Positions 1-11,510 of a stretch of 64,000 nt of DNA are shown piece by piece. The stretch comes from Torymus aiolomorphi. Taxonomy: Eukaryota > Arthropoda > Insecta > Hymenoptera > Torymidae. Where the stretch lies: the NCBI GenBank assembly GCA_036365515.1, contig CM070876.1, forward strand, positions 99,280,150-99,344,149, read 5' to 3'. Under the pieces are notes generated by a model, which was not told the origin of the DNA, made no database searches, and was given only the letters and a program-made list of their open reading frames with translations. The position numbers and the translations under genes are program-made. Every line of letters begins with the position of its first letter. The first letter of the stretch is position 1.

Positions 1-475
1 CTTCTAACTCGCCGTTGCTTTTATTTTTTTCTCTTGTCTCATTAAGTTTGTTCAAAACTACTAGTAGATGCGTTATGGAGGTAAACATTGCCCCAAAAAG
101 GTGTTTCGAACATACATATAGTTTTTGTAATGTGTAACCTCGTATTACTGTATCTACTAACATTTTTATTAACTGTAGTAGGATTAGAGTCATTATAATT
201 CCGGAACTATATGTTCCATATTCTTTGTATTTCTCTAGTAGTTTTTTCCAAGTATTTTCAGCAATGTTAGTTAATGTTCTTTCTGTGAGAAGATTACTCA
301 TGATGTCATCTTTTACAGAATTTTCTCTTCGTGTAAACTTTGTTATTGTGTTTATTATAGATTTTTTTCCATCGGGTAAAGTAGTCTTTCCTGGAAATGT
401 TCCAAGTCTTGTTGTGTATATATCCCACTAGTTGCTAGTGAGGTTAATTTTTCTGGGGTCCAATTTTTGATTATT
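1..475 (-). pseudogene. Envelope-like glycoprotein, C-terminal part (runs off window)
   Basis: Reading the minus strand from about 475 down to base 1 gives an open frame of about 155 codons with no stop before the window edge. It starts in a WTPEKL-like stretch and contains GIYTQQDLEHF near its beginning. A hydrophobic stretch around GIIMTLILLQLIKMLV lies in its middle and may be a membrane or membrane-proximal segment. The frame differs from that of the preceding env segment at 471-1643, and the change falls at about 470-476, so this is the same gene after a frameshift rather than a separate gene. The 3' end of the element and its LTR lie outside the window. Seen: open frame and frame change. 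Inferred: C-terminal ectodomain and anchor of the glycoprotein. Confidence 0.6.
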
Positions 476-1643
476 TTGGTTTAAAGGTGGTTATGTTTTT
501 TTCAACCTTTCTAGGTGTGGGTGTTAGACTTATCCAGTTATTATCTATTTTGTAGTACGGTGGAATTATTGTATCACAGTCGATTTGAGTTCCTGTTCTT
601 ATTAAAATATGAGTTTTTGGTGTAAGAAACCAAGTAGTATTTCTAGCTGTAACAGGAAGTTCTTCGTAACATTCTTTTGTATGCTTGATTTTTACGTTGA
701 TAGGGGTGCATTTTATTACATGTATTGCTTCCCCTGCGAGTCGTGCAAGGCATCCTGGTTTTTGCATTACATTGTATGCAAATTCATCTGGGGAATGGGA
801 GGCTAAGGATAAGGAATTTAGAATTTCCTTTCTTTCTAATTCACATATTTTTGTTAAAATGTTTAAATATAAGCTTTTAAATTGCGCCCGAAAATGTTTT
901 TCTACATGAACAAATTTCGCATTTGTATACGCAAAAATATCTATGTTGATTAAATCTCGCTGGTGACTCACATCGTTATCGAATAGTACATTTACGTTGG
1001 TTTTTTCGTAAATAAATAATTTAGGGTGTTCCGTTTTTGTTATAATTCTGTCGCAAAACTTAATACTTTCTACAGCATTTAAAGAAAAAGATATATCGTA
1101 AGTATTTATTGTATACATTATTTCCTGGTTTGGTGATAATGTTTTTGTTACGGTGCCCTTAAATAGAACATCATATTTGTTATCAAAACAGTTTTCGTTT
1201 GGAAAATGCGACCAAAATGTGTAACCGGCTTGAATGTCTATGCAATGCTCGTCTGAGAATTTGCATGTCGTTCCTGAATTTAAATGTAATTTATTATTAT
1301 TTAAATTTACCTTTGCGTATTCTTCCATAAGTGTAATTTTTATGAGTCCTTGAACAAGAACATTATCCCAACTTCCATAATTATCCGCGTAGGTGCCTCC
1401 CGAACAAGATTTCCCTTCGATTTTTCCTGCGAGGTCTATTCCTACTGTTTTGGTTTCGTTTATTTTAATATTTGCTATTGTGTGAAAGTTGTCATATTTA
1501 AATATTCCTGTATTGTGTAGAAATTTACATTGTTCAGCACTAATGTCGTATAAATATTCCTGTAGGCCGTTTTCAACTGGACCTAAGTGGCTGAACATTC
1601 CGCAGTGATATATTGTTCGTCTTATATCTATTTTGCATTGCAT
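471..1643 (-). pseudogene. Envelope-like glycoprotein, central part (chuvirus-type glycoprotein suspected)
   Basis: An open segment of 390 residues rich in cysteines. Motifs include IYHCGMFSHL near the start, CSGGTYADNYGSWDNVLV around residues 80-97 and CFDNKYDVLFKG around residue 155. These resemble glycoproteins of chuvirus-like negative-strand RNA viruses and their insect genomic copies (class III, gB-like fold) more than the baculovirus-F-like Env of gypsy errantiviruses; no furin-type site is obvious. The open frame extends upstream past the first Met to about 1690, so the real gene begins in the neighbouring N-terminal segment and is frameshifted. A stop at 471-473 precedes another frame change. 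It lies directly downstream of an integrase on the same strand, the pol-env order of an LTR retrovirus-like element. The family assignment is from memory of motifs and needs a profile search. Confidence 0.62.
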
Positions 1644-1666
1644 TACGTGATTTGTTTCGAATTCCG

Positions 1667-1852
1667 CTAATTGTAGTAATTGTATGGTCGTATTTTTATT
1701 ACTAAATCTTCCTCGTGAAAATTACAGTCTCCGTTGTCTACGAGAGAGTACGTTGTTACTGTTGGGTCAGTAGAATCGCAATCGAATCCAATTATTGCTT
1801 GGTTTGGTTGTAGTAAATTATATATTAAAAAAATTTTTAGTAACTCCATCAT
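1667..1852 (-). pseudogene. Envelope-like glycoprotein, N-terminal part with signal peptide
   Basis: A 61-codon segment starting at an ATG-ATG pair at 1852. The first ~20 residues are hydrophobic (MMELLKIFLIYNLLQPNQA) and look like a signal peptide; the mature part would begin near IIGFDCDS. It stops at 1667-1669, but the downstream glycoprotein frame is already open opposite this stop, so a one-base lesion at about 1680-1700 probably split one gene in two. It starts 33 bp after the integrase stop codon. With the two following segments it makes an env gene broken by two frameshifts. Confidence 0.6.
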
Positions 1853-1885
1853 GTCCTATAACAGAAAATTATGTTATTATTTTTA

Positions 1886-2673
1886 TTATTTTACAAGACT
1901 TAATTTGTTCGAATAAACTGTTTTTGCTTTTCCGTTGTAGTTTATGGTAATATTGTTATTTGCATTTATTTTTATTATGTCAAACGGACCTTGATAATGA
2001 TTTTGTTCAAGTTTTCCCGGTTTTGGTTCTTTTAAGAGCCATACCTTGTCTTCTTTTTTAAGTTGTATCGGGTTTATAAGTTTGTCATAATGAGTTTTTG
2101 ATTTTTGTTTTGAAATTATTAAGTTATTTCTAACTAACTCAGAAGTTGTAGTAATGTTTTTTATGAATTTTTCTAAATACCCGTTATAGGTCGGTAATAA
2201 TTCCGATCTTTTAATTGGTTCACTAGATGGAACTCTTGCAGGATAAGCAAAAACAAGTTCGTATGGTGTAAATTTATGACTACTATGTACGCTTGTATTA
2301 TAATGAAGTTGTGCAAATTCTATTAATTCGTCCCATTCGTATTTTTTTGTTGAAAAATTTTTTAGATATTCGCATAGTGGGTGGTGTGCCCTTTCTAAGG
2401 ATCCATTTGATTGTGGCGAAAATGCTGTTGTTTCAATTTTTTTGAATTTGAATCTTTTAGCTATTTGTTTAATAAGATTACTTGTGAAATTTGCTCCTCT
2501 ATCGGTTAGTACTATTTTTGGTGAGCCAAATCTACAAATAAAATTTTTTATAAAAGCGTTTGACACTGATTCCGCCGTTTGATCTTTTAAGCATGATAAA
2601 ATTACAAATTTAGATAATTGATCTTGTATAGATAAAATATATTTATTACTATTTTTAGTAGTGTTAAATGGAC
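1886..2673 (-). pseudogene. LTR retroelement integrase, 5'-truncated
   Basis: The open frame runs from the satellite junction near 2673 to the stop at 1886. The catalytic core is readable: YILSIQDQLSKF (first Asp), IVLTDRGANF (second Asp) and FSPQSNGSLERAH (Glu), a DDE retroviral integrase core. A C-terminal region follows, with KEDKVWLL and YQGPFDIIKI. The zinc-binding N-terminus, RNase H, reverse transcriptase and gag are absent because satellite DNA begins at the GPF that starts the core. The first ATG (2566) is internal, so it is not a true start. Downstream on the same strand is an env-like gene, giving pol-env order as in insect errantivirus-like elements. It is a remnant and cannot be functional as it stands. 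Confidence 0.82.
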
Positions 2674-5600
2674 CTAACAGGAATTTCTATCATAAACCTA
2701 CATTATTTTGAGAAAAAGAACGAAACAAATCCAAATTTCCGGCTTTTGAATACCATAAGTGCTTTAAATTATGGTTTTCCCTGTTTGTTGCAGGATTCCA
2801 CACACTTTTCACCATATACTAGGAAAATATTGGTAAAACAATGTATTTTATTGTGAACCCACGATATTTAGAGGACACCAAATATAAAAGTCCATATTTC
2901 CAACTCAAGAAGAGAAAAAGTACCTGAAATTATGGCTTTCCCTGTTTATTGCAGGATTCCACGCACTATTCACCATATACTAGGAAAATATTGGTAAAAA
3001 CAGGCATTTCTCACCATATATTAGGAAATTATTGGTAAAAACCGGCATTTCCAGCATAAACCTATGTTATTTTGAGAAAAAGAACGAAATAAATCTAACT
3101 TTCCGGCTTTTGAATGCCAATAAGTGTTTTAAATCATGGTTTTCCCTGTTTGTTGAAGGATACCACACACTTTTCAACATATTTTAGGAAAATATTGGTA
3201 AAACAATGTATTTTATCGTGTCCCACGATATTTAGAGGATACCAATTATAAAAGTCCATATTTCCAACTCACGCAGAGGAATAGTACTTTAAATTAAGGG
3301 TTTCCCTGTTTATTGCAGGATTCCACGCACTGTTAACCATATACTAGGAAAATATTGGTAAAAACAGGCATTTCTCACCATATATTAGGAAAATATTGGT
3401 AAAAAAAGGCATTTCTATCATAAACCTACATTATTTTGAGAAAAAGAACGAAACAAATCTAAATTTCCGGCGTTTGAATGCCAATAAGTGTTTTAAATCA
3501 TGGTTTTCCCTGTTTGTTGCAGGATTCCACACACTTTTCAACATATTCTAGGAAGATATTGGTAAAACAATGTATTTTATCATGATCCCACGATATTTAG
3601 AGGATACCAATTATAAAAGTCCATATTTCCAACTCAAGAAGAGAAAAAGTACTGGAAACTATGGCTTTCTCTGTTTATTGCAGGATTCTACGCACTTTTC
3701 ACCATACTCTAGGAAAATATTGGTAAAAACAGGCATTCCCAGCATGAACCTATGTTATTTTGAGAAAAAGAACAAAATAAACCTAAATTTCCGGCGTTTG
3801 AATGCCAATAAGTGCTTTAAATCATGGTTTTCACTGGTTGTTGCAGGATTCCACACACTTCTCAACATATTCTAGTAAGATATTGGTAAAACAATGTATT
3901 TTATCGTGATCCCACGATATTAAGAGGATACCAATTATAAAAGTCCATATTTCCAACTCACGCAGAGGAATAGTACTTTAAATTATGGTTTTCCCTGTTT
4001 ATTGAAGGATTCCACTTACTGTTCAGCATATACTAGGAAAATATTGGTAAAAACAGGCATTTCTCAACATATATTAGGAAAATATTGGTAAAAACATGCA
4101 TTTTTAACCATATATTAGGAAAACATTGGTAAAAACAGGTATTTCTATCATAAACCTACATTATTTTGAGAAAAAGAACGAAACAAATCCAAATTTCCGG
4201 CATTTGAATACCAATAAGTGTTTTAAATTATGGTTTTCCCTGTTTGTTGCAGGATTCCACACACTTTTCACCATATACTAGGAAAATATTGGTAAAACAA
4301 TGTATTTTATTGTGAACCCACGATATTTAGAAGATACTAATTATAAAAGTCCATATTTCCAACTCAAGAAGATAAAAAGTACTGTAAATTATGGCTTTCC
4401 ATGTTTATTGCAGGATTCCACGAACTTTTCGCCATATTCTAGGAAAATATTGGTAAAAACAGGCATTTCCAGCATAAACCTATGTTATTTTGAGAAAAAG
4501 ATCGAAATAAATCTAAATTTCCGGCGTTTGAATGCCAATAAGTGTTTTAAATCATGGTTTCCCTGTTTGTTGTAGGATTTCACACACTTTTAACCATATA
4601 CTAGGAAAATATTGGAAAAACAATGTATTTTATCGTGAACCAACGATATTTAGAGGATACCAATTATAACAGTCCATATTTCCAACTCACGCAGAGGAAT
4701 AGTACTTTAAATTATGGTTTTCCCTGTTTATTGCAAGATTCCACGCACTGTTCACCATATACTAGGAAAATATTGGTAAAAACAGGCATTTCTCACCATA
4801 TATTAGGAAAATATTGGTAAAAACATGCATTTTTACCCATATATTATGAAAATATTGGCAAAAATAGGCATTTCTATCATAAACCTACATTATTTTGAGA
4901 AAAAGTACGAAATAAATCTAAATTTCCGGCGTTTGAATGCCAATAAGTGTTTTAAATCATGGTTTTCCCTGTTTGTTGCAGGATTTTACACACTTTTCAA
5001 CATATTTTAGGAAAATATTGGTAAAACAATGTATTTTATCGTGAACCAACGATATTTAGAGGATTCCAATTATAAAAGTCCATATTTCCAACTCACGCAG
5101 AGGAATGGTACTTTAAATTATGGTTTTCCCTGTTTATTGCAGGATTCCCCGCACTGTTCACCATATACTAGGAAAATGTTGGAAAACCAATGTATTTTGT
5201 CGTGAACCCACGATATTTATAAGATACAAATAATAAAAGTCCTTATTTCCCACTCAAGAAGAGAAAAAGTACTCTAAATTATTGTTTTCACTGTTTATTG
5301 CAGGATTCCACGCACATTTCACCATATACTATGAAAATATTGGTAAAGCAATATATTTTATTGTGAACCCAAGATATTTAGACGATACCAAATATTAAAG
5401 TCCATATTTCCAATTCAAGAAGAGAAAAAGTACCTTAAATTATGGCTTTCCCTGTTTATTGCAGAATTCCACGCACTGTTCACCGCATACTAGGAAAATA
5501 TTGGTAAAAACAGGCATTACTCACCATATATTAGGAAAATATTGGTAAAAACATGCGTTTTTAACCATATATTAGGAAAATATTGGTAAAAACAGGCATT

Positions 5601-6634
5601 TCTATCATAAACCTACATTATTTTGAGACAAAGAACGAAACAAATCCAAATTTCCCGCTTTTGAATACCAATAAGGGCTTTAAATTATGGTTTTCACTGT
5701 TTATTGCAGGATTCCTCACACTTTACACCATATACTAGGAAAATATTGGTAAAACAATGTATTTTATTGTGAGCCCACGATATTTAGAGGATACCAAATA
5801 TAAAAGTCCATATTTCCAATTCAAGAAGAGAAAAAGTACCTTAAATGATGGCTATCCCTGTTTATTGCAAGACTCCACGCACTTTTCACCATATACTAGG
5901 AAAATAGTTGTAAAAAGAGGCATTTCTCACCATATATTAGGAAAATATTGGTAAAAACATGCATTTTTAACCATATATTAGGAAAATATTGGTAAAAACA
6001 GGCATTTCTATTATAAACCTACATTATTTTGAGAAAAAGAACGAAACAAATCTAAATTTCCGGCTTTTGAATACCAATAAGTGCTTTAAATTATGGTTTT
6101 CCCCGTTTGTTGCAGGATTCCACACACTTTTCACCATATACTAGAAAAATATTGGTAAAACAATGTATTTCATTGTGAACCCACGATATTTAGAGGATAC
6201 CAGATATAAAAGTCCATATTTCCAATTCAAGAAGAGAAAAAGTCCCTTAAATTATGGCTTTCCCTGTTTATTGCAGGATTCCATGCACTTTTCACCATAT
6301 TCTAGGAAAATATTGGTAAAAACAGGCATTTCCAGCATAAACCTATGTTATTTTGAGAAAAAGAAAGAAATAAATCTAAATTTCGGGCGTTTGAATGCCA
6401 ATAAGTGTTTTAAATCATGGTTTCCCCTGTTTGTTGAAGGATTCCACACACTTTTCAACATATTTTAGGAAAATATTGGTAAAACAATGTATTTTATCGT
6501 GAACCCACGATATTTAGAGGATACCAATTATAAAAGTCCATATTTCCAACTCAAGAACAGAAAAAGTACTGTAAATTATGGCTTTCCCTGTTTATTGCAG
6601 GATTTCACGCACTTTTCAACATATTCTAGGAAAA
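2674..6634 (-). repeat. Satellite block A, dimeric units with ~40-bp length steps
   Basis: Tandem satellite in the reverse orientation relative to every other block. Two monomer types alternate: one carries 'cataaacctacattatttt', the other 'tgtattttatcgtgaaccc'. Occurrences of the second type lie at about 2840, 3206, 3569, 3895, 4300, 4623, 5029, 5187, 5355, 5757, 6163 and 6487. Most spacings fall at ~324, ~364 or ~404 bp, a dimer plus 0, 1 or 2 copies of a ~40-bp piece ending in 'ttaggaaaatattggta'. Short open frames here are satellite without coding evidence. Confidence 0.9.
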
Positions 6635-9600
6635 GTGTGTGGTATCCTGCAAAAAACAGCGGAAAGCCATGATTTTCAGTACTTTTTGTCCTTAATCTGC
6701 TCGAAATATGGACTTGGACCATTGCTTTCGTCAAAATAACTTAGGTCTATGCTAAATGTACCTGTTTTTACCAATATTTCCCAAGTATATGGTGAAAAGT
6801 TCATTGTATCCTGCAAAAAACAGCGAAAAGCCATGTGCTGGAAATATGGGTGTCGATCATTGTTTTCGTCAAAATACATTAGCTCTATTCTAAAAATGCC
6901 TGTTTTTACCAATATTTTACAAGTATATGGTGAAAGGTACGTTGTATCATGAAAGAGACAGCGAAAAACCATGATTGTCTGTACTTTTTGTTCTTAATCT
7001 GCTGGAAATATGGATTTCGGTCATTGTATTCGTCAAAATAACTTAGGTCCATGCTAAAAATGCCTGTTCTTTCCAACACGATCCTAGTATATGCTGAAAA
7101 GTGCGTGGTATCCTGCAAAAAACAGCGGAAAACAGTGATTTTCTGTACTTATTGTTCTTAATCTGCTGGGAATAAGGATTTGGAATATTGTCAAAATGAG
7201 GAAGTTTAATGCTAAATATGGTTGTTTTTACCATTATTTTCATAATATATGGTTGCAAATGCCAGTTTTTACCAATATGTTCCAAGTATAGGGTGAAAAG
7301 TACGATGCGTTCTGAAAAAAACAGCGAAAAACAATGATTTTCATTACTATTTGTACTTATTCTGCTGGAAATATGGATTTCGATCATTGTTTTCGTCAAA
7401 ATAACTTAGGTCTATGCTAAACATGCCGGTTTTCACCAATATATTCCTATTTTATTGTGAAAAGTGCGTGGTATCGTGCAACGAACATCGAAAAACCATG
7501 GTTTTCGGTACTTTTTGTTCGTAATCTGCTGGAAGTATGGATTGCCATTATTGTTTTCGTCAAAATAACTTAGGTTTATTCTAAGAATGCCTGTTTTTTC
7601 CAATATTTTCCATATATATGGTGAGAAGTACGTTGTATCCTGCAAAAATCAGCGAAAAACCATGATTTAAAGTACTTTTTGATCATAATCTGCTGGAAAT
7701 ATTGATGTGGATCATTGTCTTCGTCAAAATAACTTAGGTCTATGCTAAACATGCCTGTATTTACCAATATTTCACACGTATATGGTGAAAATTTCGGTGT
7801 ATCCTGCAAAATGAAGCGAAAACCCATGATTTTCAGTACTTTTTGTTCTTAATCTGCTGCAAATATGGATTTCGATCATTTTTTTCGTGAAAATAGGTTA
7901 GGTCTATGCTAAAAATGCCTGTTCTTTTCAATATTTTCATAGTATACGGTGAAAAGTGAGGGCTATCCTGCAAAAAACAGCGTAAAATCATGATTTTCGG
8001 TACTTTTTGTTATCAATCTGCTGGAAATACGGATTGCGGTCATTGTTTTCGTCAAAATCACTTTGGACTATACTAGAAATGCCTGTTGTTATCAATATTT
8101 TCCTAGTATATGGTGAAACGTGCGTGGTATCCTGCAAAAAACAGCGTAAAACCATGATTTTCAGTACCTTTTCTTCATAATCTCCTGGAAATGTGGTTTT
8201 GCATCATTGTTTTGCTCAAAATGACGAAGTTTTATTCTAAATATGCCTGTTTAAAACAGTATTTTCCAAGTATATGTGGGAAAGTCCGTGGTAACCTACA
8301 AAAAACAGAGAAAAACCATGATTTTCAGTACTCTTTATTCTTAATCTGCTGGAAATGTGGATTTCGATCATTTTTTCGTGAAAATAACTTAGGTCTATGC
8401 TAAAAATGCCTGTTTTTAACAATATTTTCTTAGTATATGTTGAAAAGTGTGTAGTATCCGGCAAGGAACAGCGAAAAACCATGATTTTCGGTACTTTTTG
8501 TTTTTAATGTGCTGGAAATAAGGATTTGATTCATGTTTTTCCTTAATATGACGAAGTTTTATGCTGAATATGCCTGTTTTTACCAATATTTTGATAATAA
8601 TTCGATAAAAACGACGATTTTTACCAATATTTTCCACGTATATGACGAAAAGTGCGGGGTATCCTGCAAAAAACAGCGAAAAGCCATGATTTTCAATACT
8701 TTTTGTTCTTAATGTGCTGGAAATATGGGTGTCGATCATTGTTTTCGTCAAAATACATTAGCTCTATTCTAAGAATGCCTGTTTTTACCAACATTATCCA
8801 AGTATATGGTGAAAAGTGCGGGGTATCCTGCAAAAAACAGCGAAAAATCATGATGTTCGGTACATTGTGTTATTAATCTGCTGGAAATATGGATTTAGAT
8901 CATTGTTTTCGTCAAAATTACTGAGGTCTATACTAGAAATGCCTGTTTTATCAATATTTTCCTAGTATATGGTGAAAACTATGTGCTATCGTGCAAAAAA
9001 CAGCGAGAAACCATGATTTTCAGTACGTTTTGTTCTTAATCTCCTGGAAATATGGATTTCGATCATTTCTTTCTTGAAAACACCTTAGTTCTATGCTAAA
9101 AATGCCTGTTTTAAACAATATTTTCCTAGTATATGGTGTAAAGTGGGTGGTATACTGCAAAAAACAGCGAAAAACCATGATTTTCGGTAATATTTCTTCG
9201 TAATCTGCTGGAAATATGGTTTTCGATCATTGTTTTCGTCAAAATAACTTATGTTCATGCTAAAATTGCCTATTTTTTCCAATATGTTGCTAGTATATGG
9301 TGAAAAGTGCGTGGTATCCTGCAAAAAACAGCGAAAAACCATGATTTTCGGTACTTTTAGTACTTAATCAGCTGGAAATATGGATTTCGATCATTGGTTT
9401 CGTCAAAACAACTTAGGCCCATCCTAAAAATGCCTGTTTTTTCCAATAAGTTGCTAGTATATGCTGAAAAATGCGTGGTATCCTGCAAAAAACTGCGAAA
9501 AACATTGATTTTCTGTGCTTTTTGTTCCTAATCTGCTGGGAATAAGGATTTGGAATATTGTTGTCCTCAAAATGAGGAAGCATACTGCTAATTATGTCTG

Positions 9601-11510
9601 TTTTTACTAGTATTTTCATAATATATGGTTAAAAATGCCCGTTTTTACCAATATTTTCCAAGTATATGGTGAAAAGTACGTAGTATCCTGAAAAAAACAG
9701 CGAAAAACCATGAATTTCAGTACCTTTCGTTTATATTCTCCTGGATATATGGTTTTGCATCATTGTTTTACTCAACATGACGAAGCTTTATGCTAAATAT
9801 GCCTATTTTTAACAGTATTTTCCAAGTATATGGTGAAAAGTGCGGGGTATCCTGCAAAAAAAAGCGAAAAATCATGATTTTCGGTACTTTTTGTTATTAT
9901 TCTGCTGGAAATACGGATTGCGGTCATTGTTTTCGTCAAAATACATTAGCTCTATTCTAAGAATGCCTGTTTTTACCAACATTTTCCAAGTATATGGTGA
10001 AAAGTGCGAGGTATACTGCAAAATACAGCGAAAAATCATGATGTTCGGTACTTTGTGTTATAAATCTGCTGGAAATATGAATTTAGATCATTGTTTTCGT
10101 CAAAATAACTTAGGTTTATACTAGAAATTCCTGTTTTATCAATACTTTCCTAGTATATGGTGAAAAGTGCGTGCTATCCTGCAAAAAAAAGCGAAAAACC
10201 ATGATTATCAGTACTTTTTGTCCTTAATCTGCTGGAAATATGGATTTCGATCATTGTCTTCGTCAAAATAACTTAGGCCCATGCTAAAAATGCCTGTTTT
10301 TAACAATAGTTTCCTAGTATATGGTGAAAAGTGCGGGGTATCCTGCAAAAAACAGAGAAAAACCTTGATTTTCGTACTTTTTGTTCTTAATCTGCTGGAA
10401 ATATGGATTTCGATCATTGTTTTCGTCAAAATAACTTAGATCTCTACTAAAAATGCCTGTTTTTAACAATATTTTCCTATTATATGGTGAAAAGTGCGGG
10501 GTACCCTGCAAAAAACAGCGAAAAATCATGATTTTCGGTACTTTTTGTTATTAATCTGCTGCAAATACGGATTGCGATCATTGTTTTCGACAAAATCACT
10601 TAGGGCTATACTAGAAATGCCTAATTTTATCAATATTTTCCTAGTATATGGTGAAAAGTGCGTGCTATCCTGCAAAAAACAGCGAAAAACCATAATTTTC
10701 AGTACCTTTTGTAAGAACAAAATTTAATCTCCTGGAAATATGGATTTGGATCATTGTTTTACTCAAAATGACGAAGTTTTATGCTATATATGCCTGTTTT
10801 TAACAGTATTTTCCAAGTATATGGTGAAAAGTGGGTGGTATCCTGCAAAAAACAGCGAAAAACCATGATTTTCGGTACTTTTTCTTCATAATCTGCTGGA
10901 AATATGGATTTCGATCATTGTTTTCGTCAAAATAACTTAAGGTCCATGCTAAAAATGGCTTTTTTTCCAATACATTGCTAGTGTATGGTGAAAAGTGGGT
11001 GGTATCCTGCAAAAAACAGCGAAAAACCATGATTTCCAGTACTTTTTGTTCTTAATCTGCTGGAAATATGGATTTCGATCATTTTTTTCGTGAAAATAAC
11101 TTAGGTCCATGCTAAAAATGCCTTTTTTTCCAATACATTGCTAGTATATGGTGAAAAGTGCGTGGTATCCTGCAAAACACAGCGAAAAACCATGATTATC
11201 AGTACTTTTTGTTCTTAATCTGTTGGAAATATGGATTTCGATCATTTTTTTCTTGAAAATAACTTAGGTCTATGCTAAAAATGCCTGTTTTTATCAATAT
11301 TTTCCTAGTATACGGTGAAAAGTGGGTGGTATCCTGCAAAAAACAGCGAAAAACCATGATTTTCGGTACTTTTTCTTCGTTATCTGCTGGAAATATGGTT
11401 TTCGATCATTGTTTTCGTCAAAATAACTTAGGACCATGCTAAAAATGCCTATTTTTTCCAATACGTTGCTAGTATATGGTGAAAAGTGCGTGGAATCCTG
11501 CAAAAAAATG
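6635..11510 (+). repeat. Satellite block B, ~164-bp monomers
   Basis: Tandem monomers in plus orientation. Successive copies of 'aatgcctgtttttaacaat' and its variants fall near 10290, 10454, 10617, and 11117, 11281, 11446, a period of 163-165 bp. This subfamily is marked by 'ggatttcgatcattg' and 'cgtcaaaataacttagg'. Some monomers carry an extra internal duplication of the 'tttttaccaatattttc' box. Sub-100-codon open frames repeat the same peptide (YFDENNDRNPYFQQ) because the monomer frame is poor in stops, not because it is a gene. Confidence 0.9.

Noticed and set aside
6676..11510. Many 60-118-codon open frames with the shared peptide YFDENNDRNPYFQQ
   Set aside because: They follow the satellite period, change frame between monomers and occur in every block; a stop-poor frame of a tandem repeat, not a protein family.
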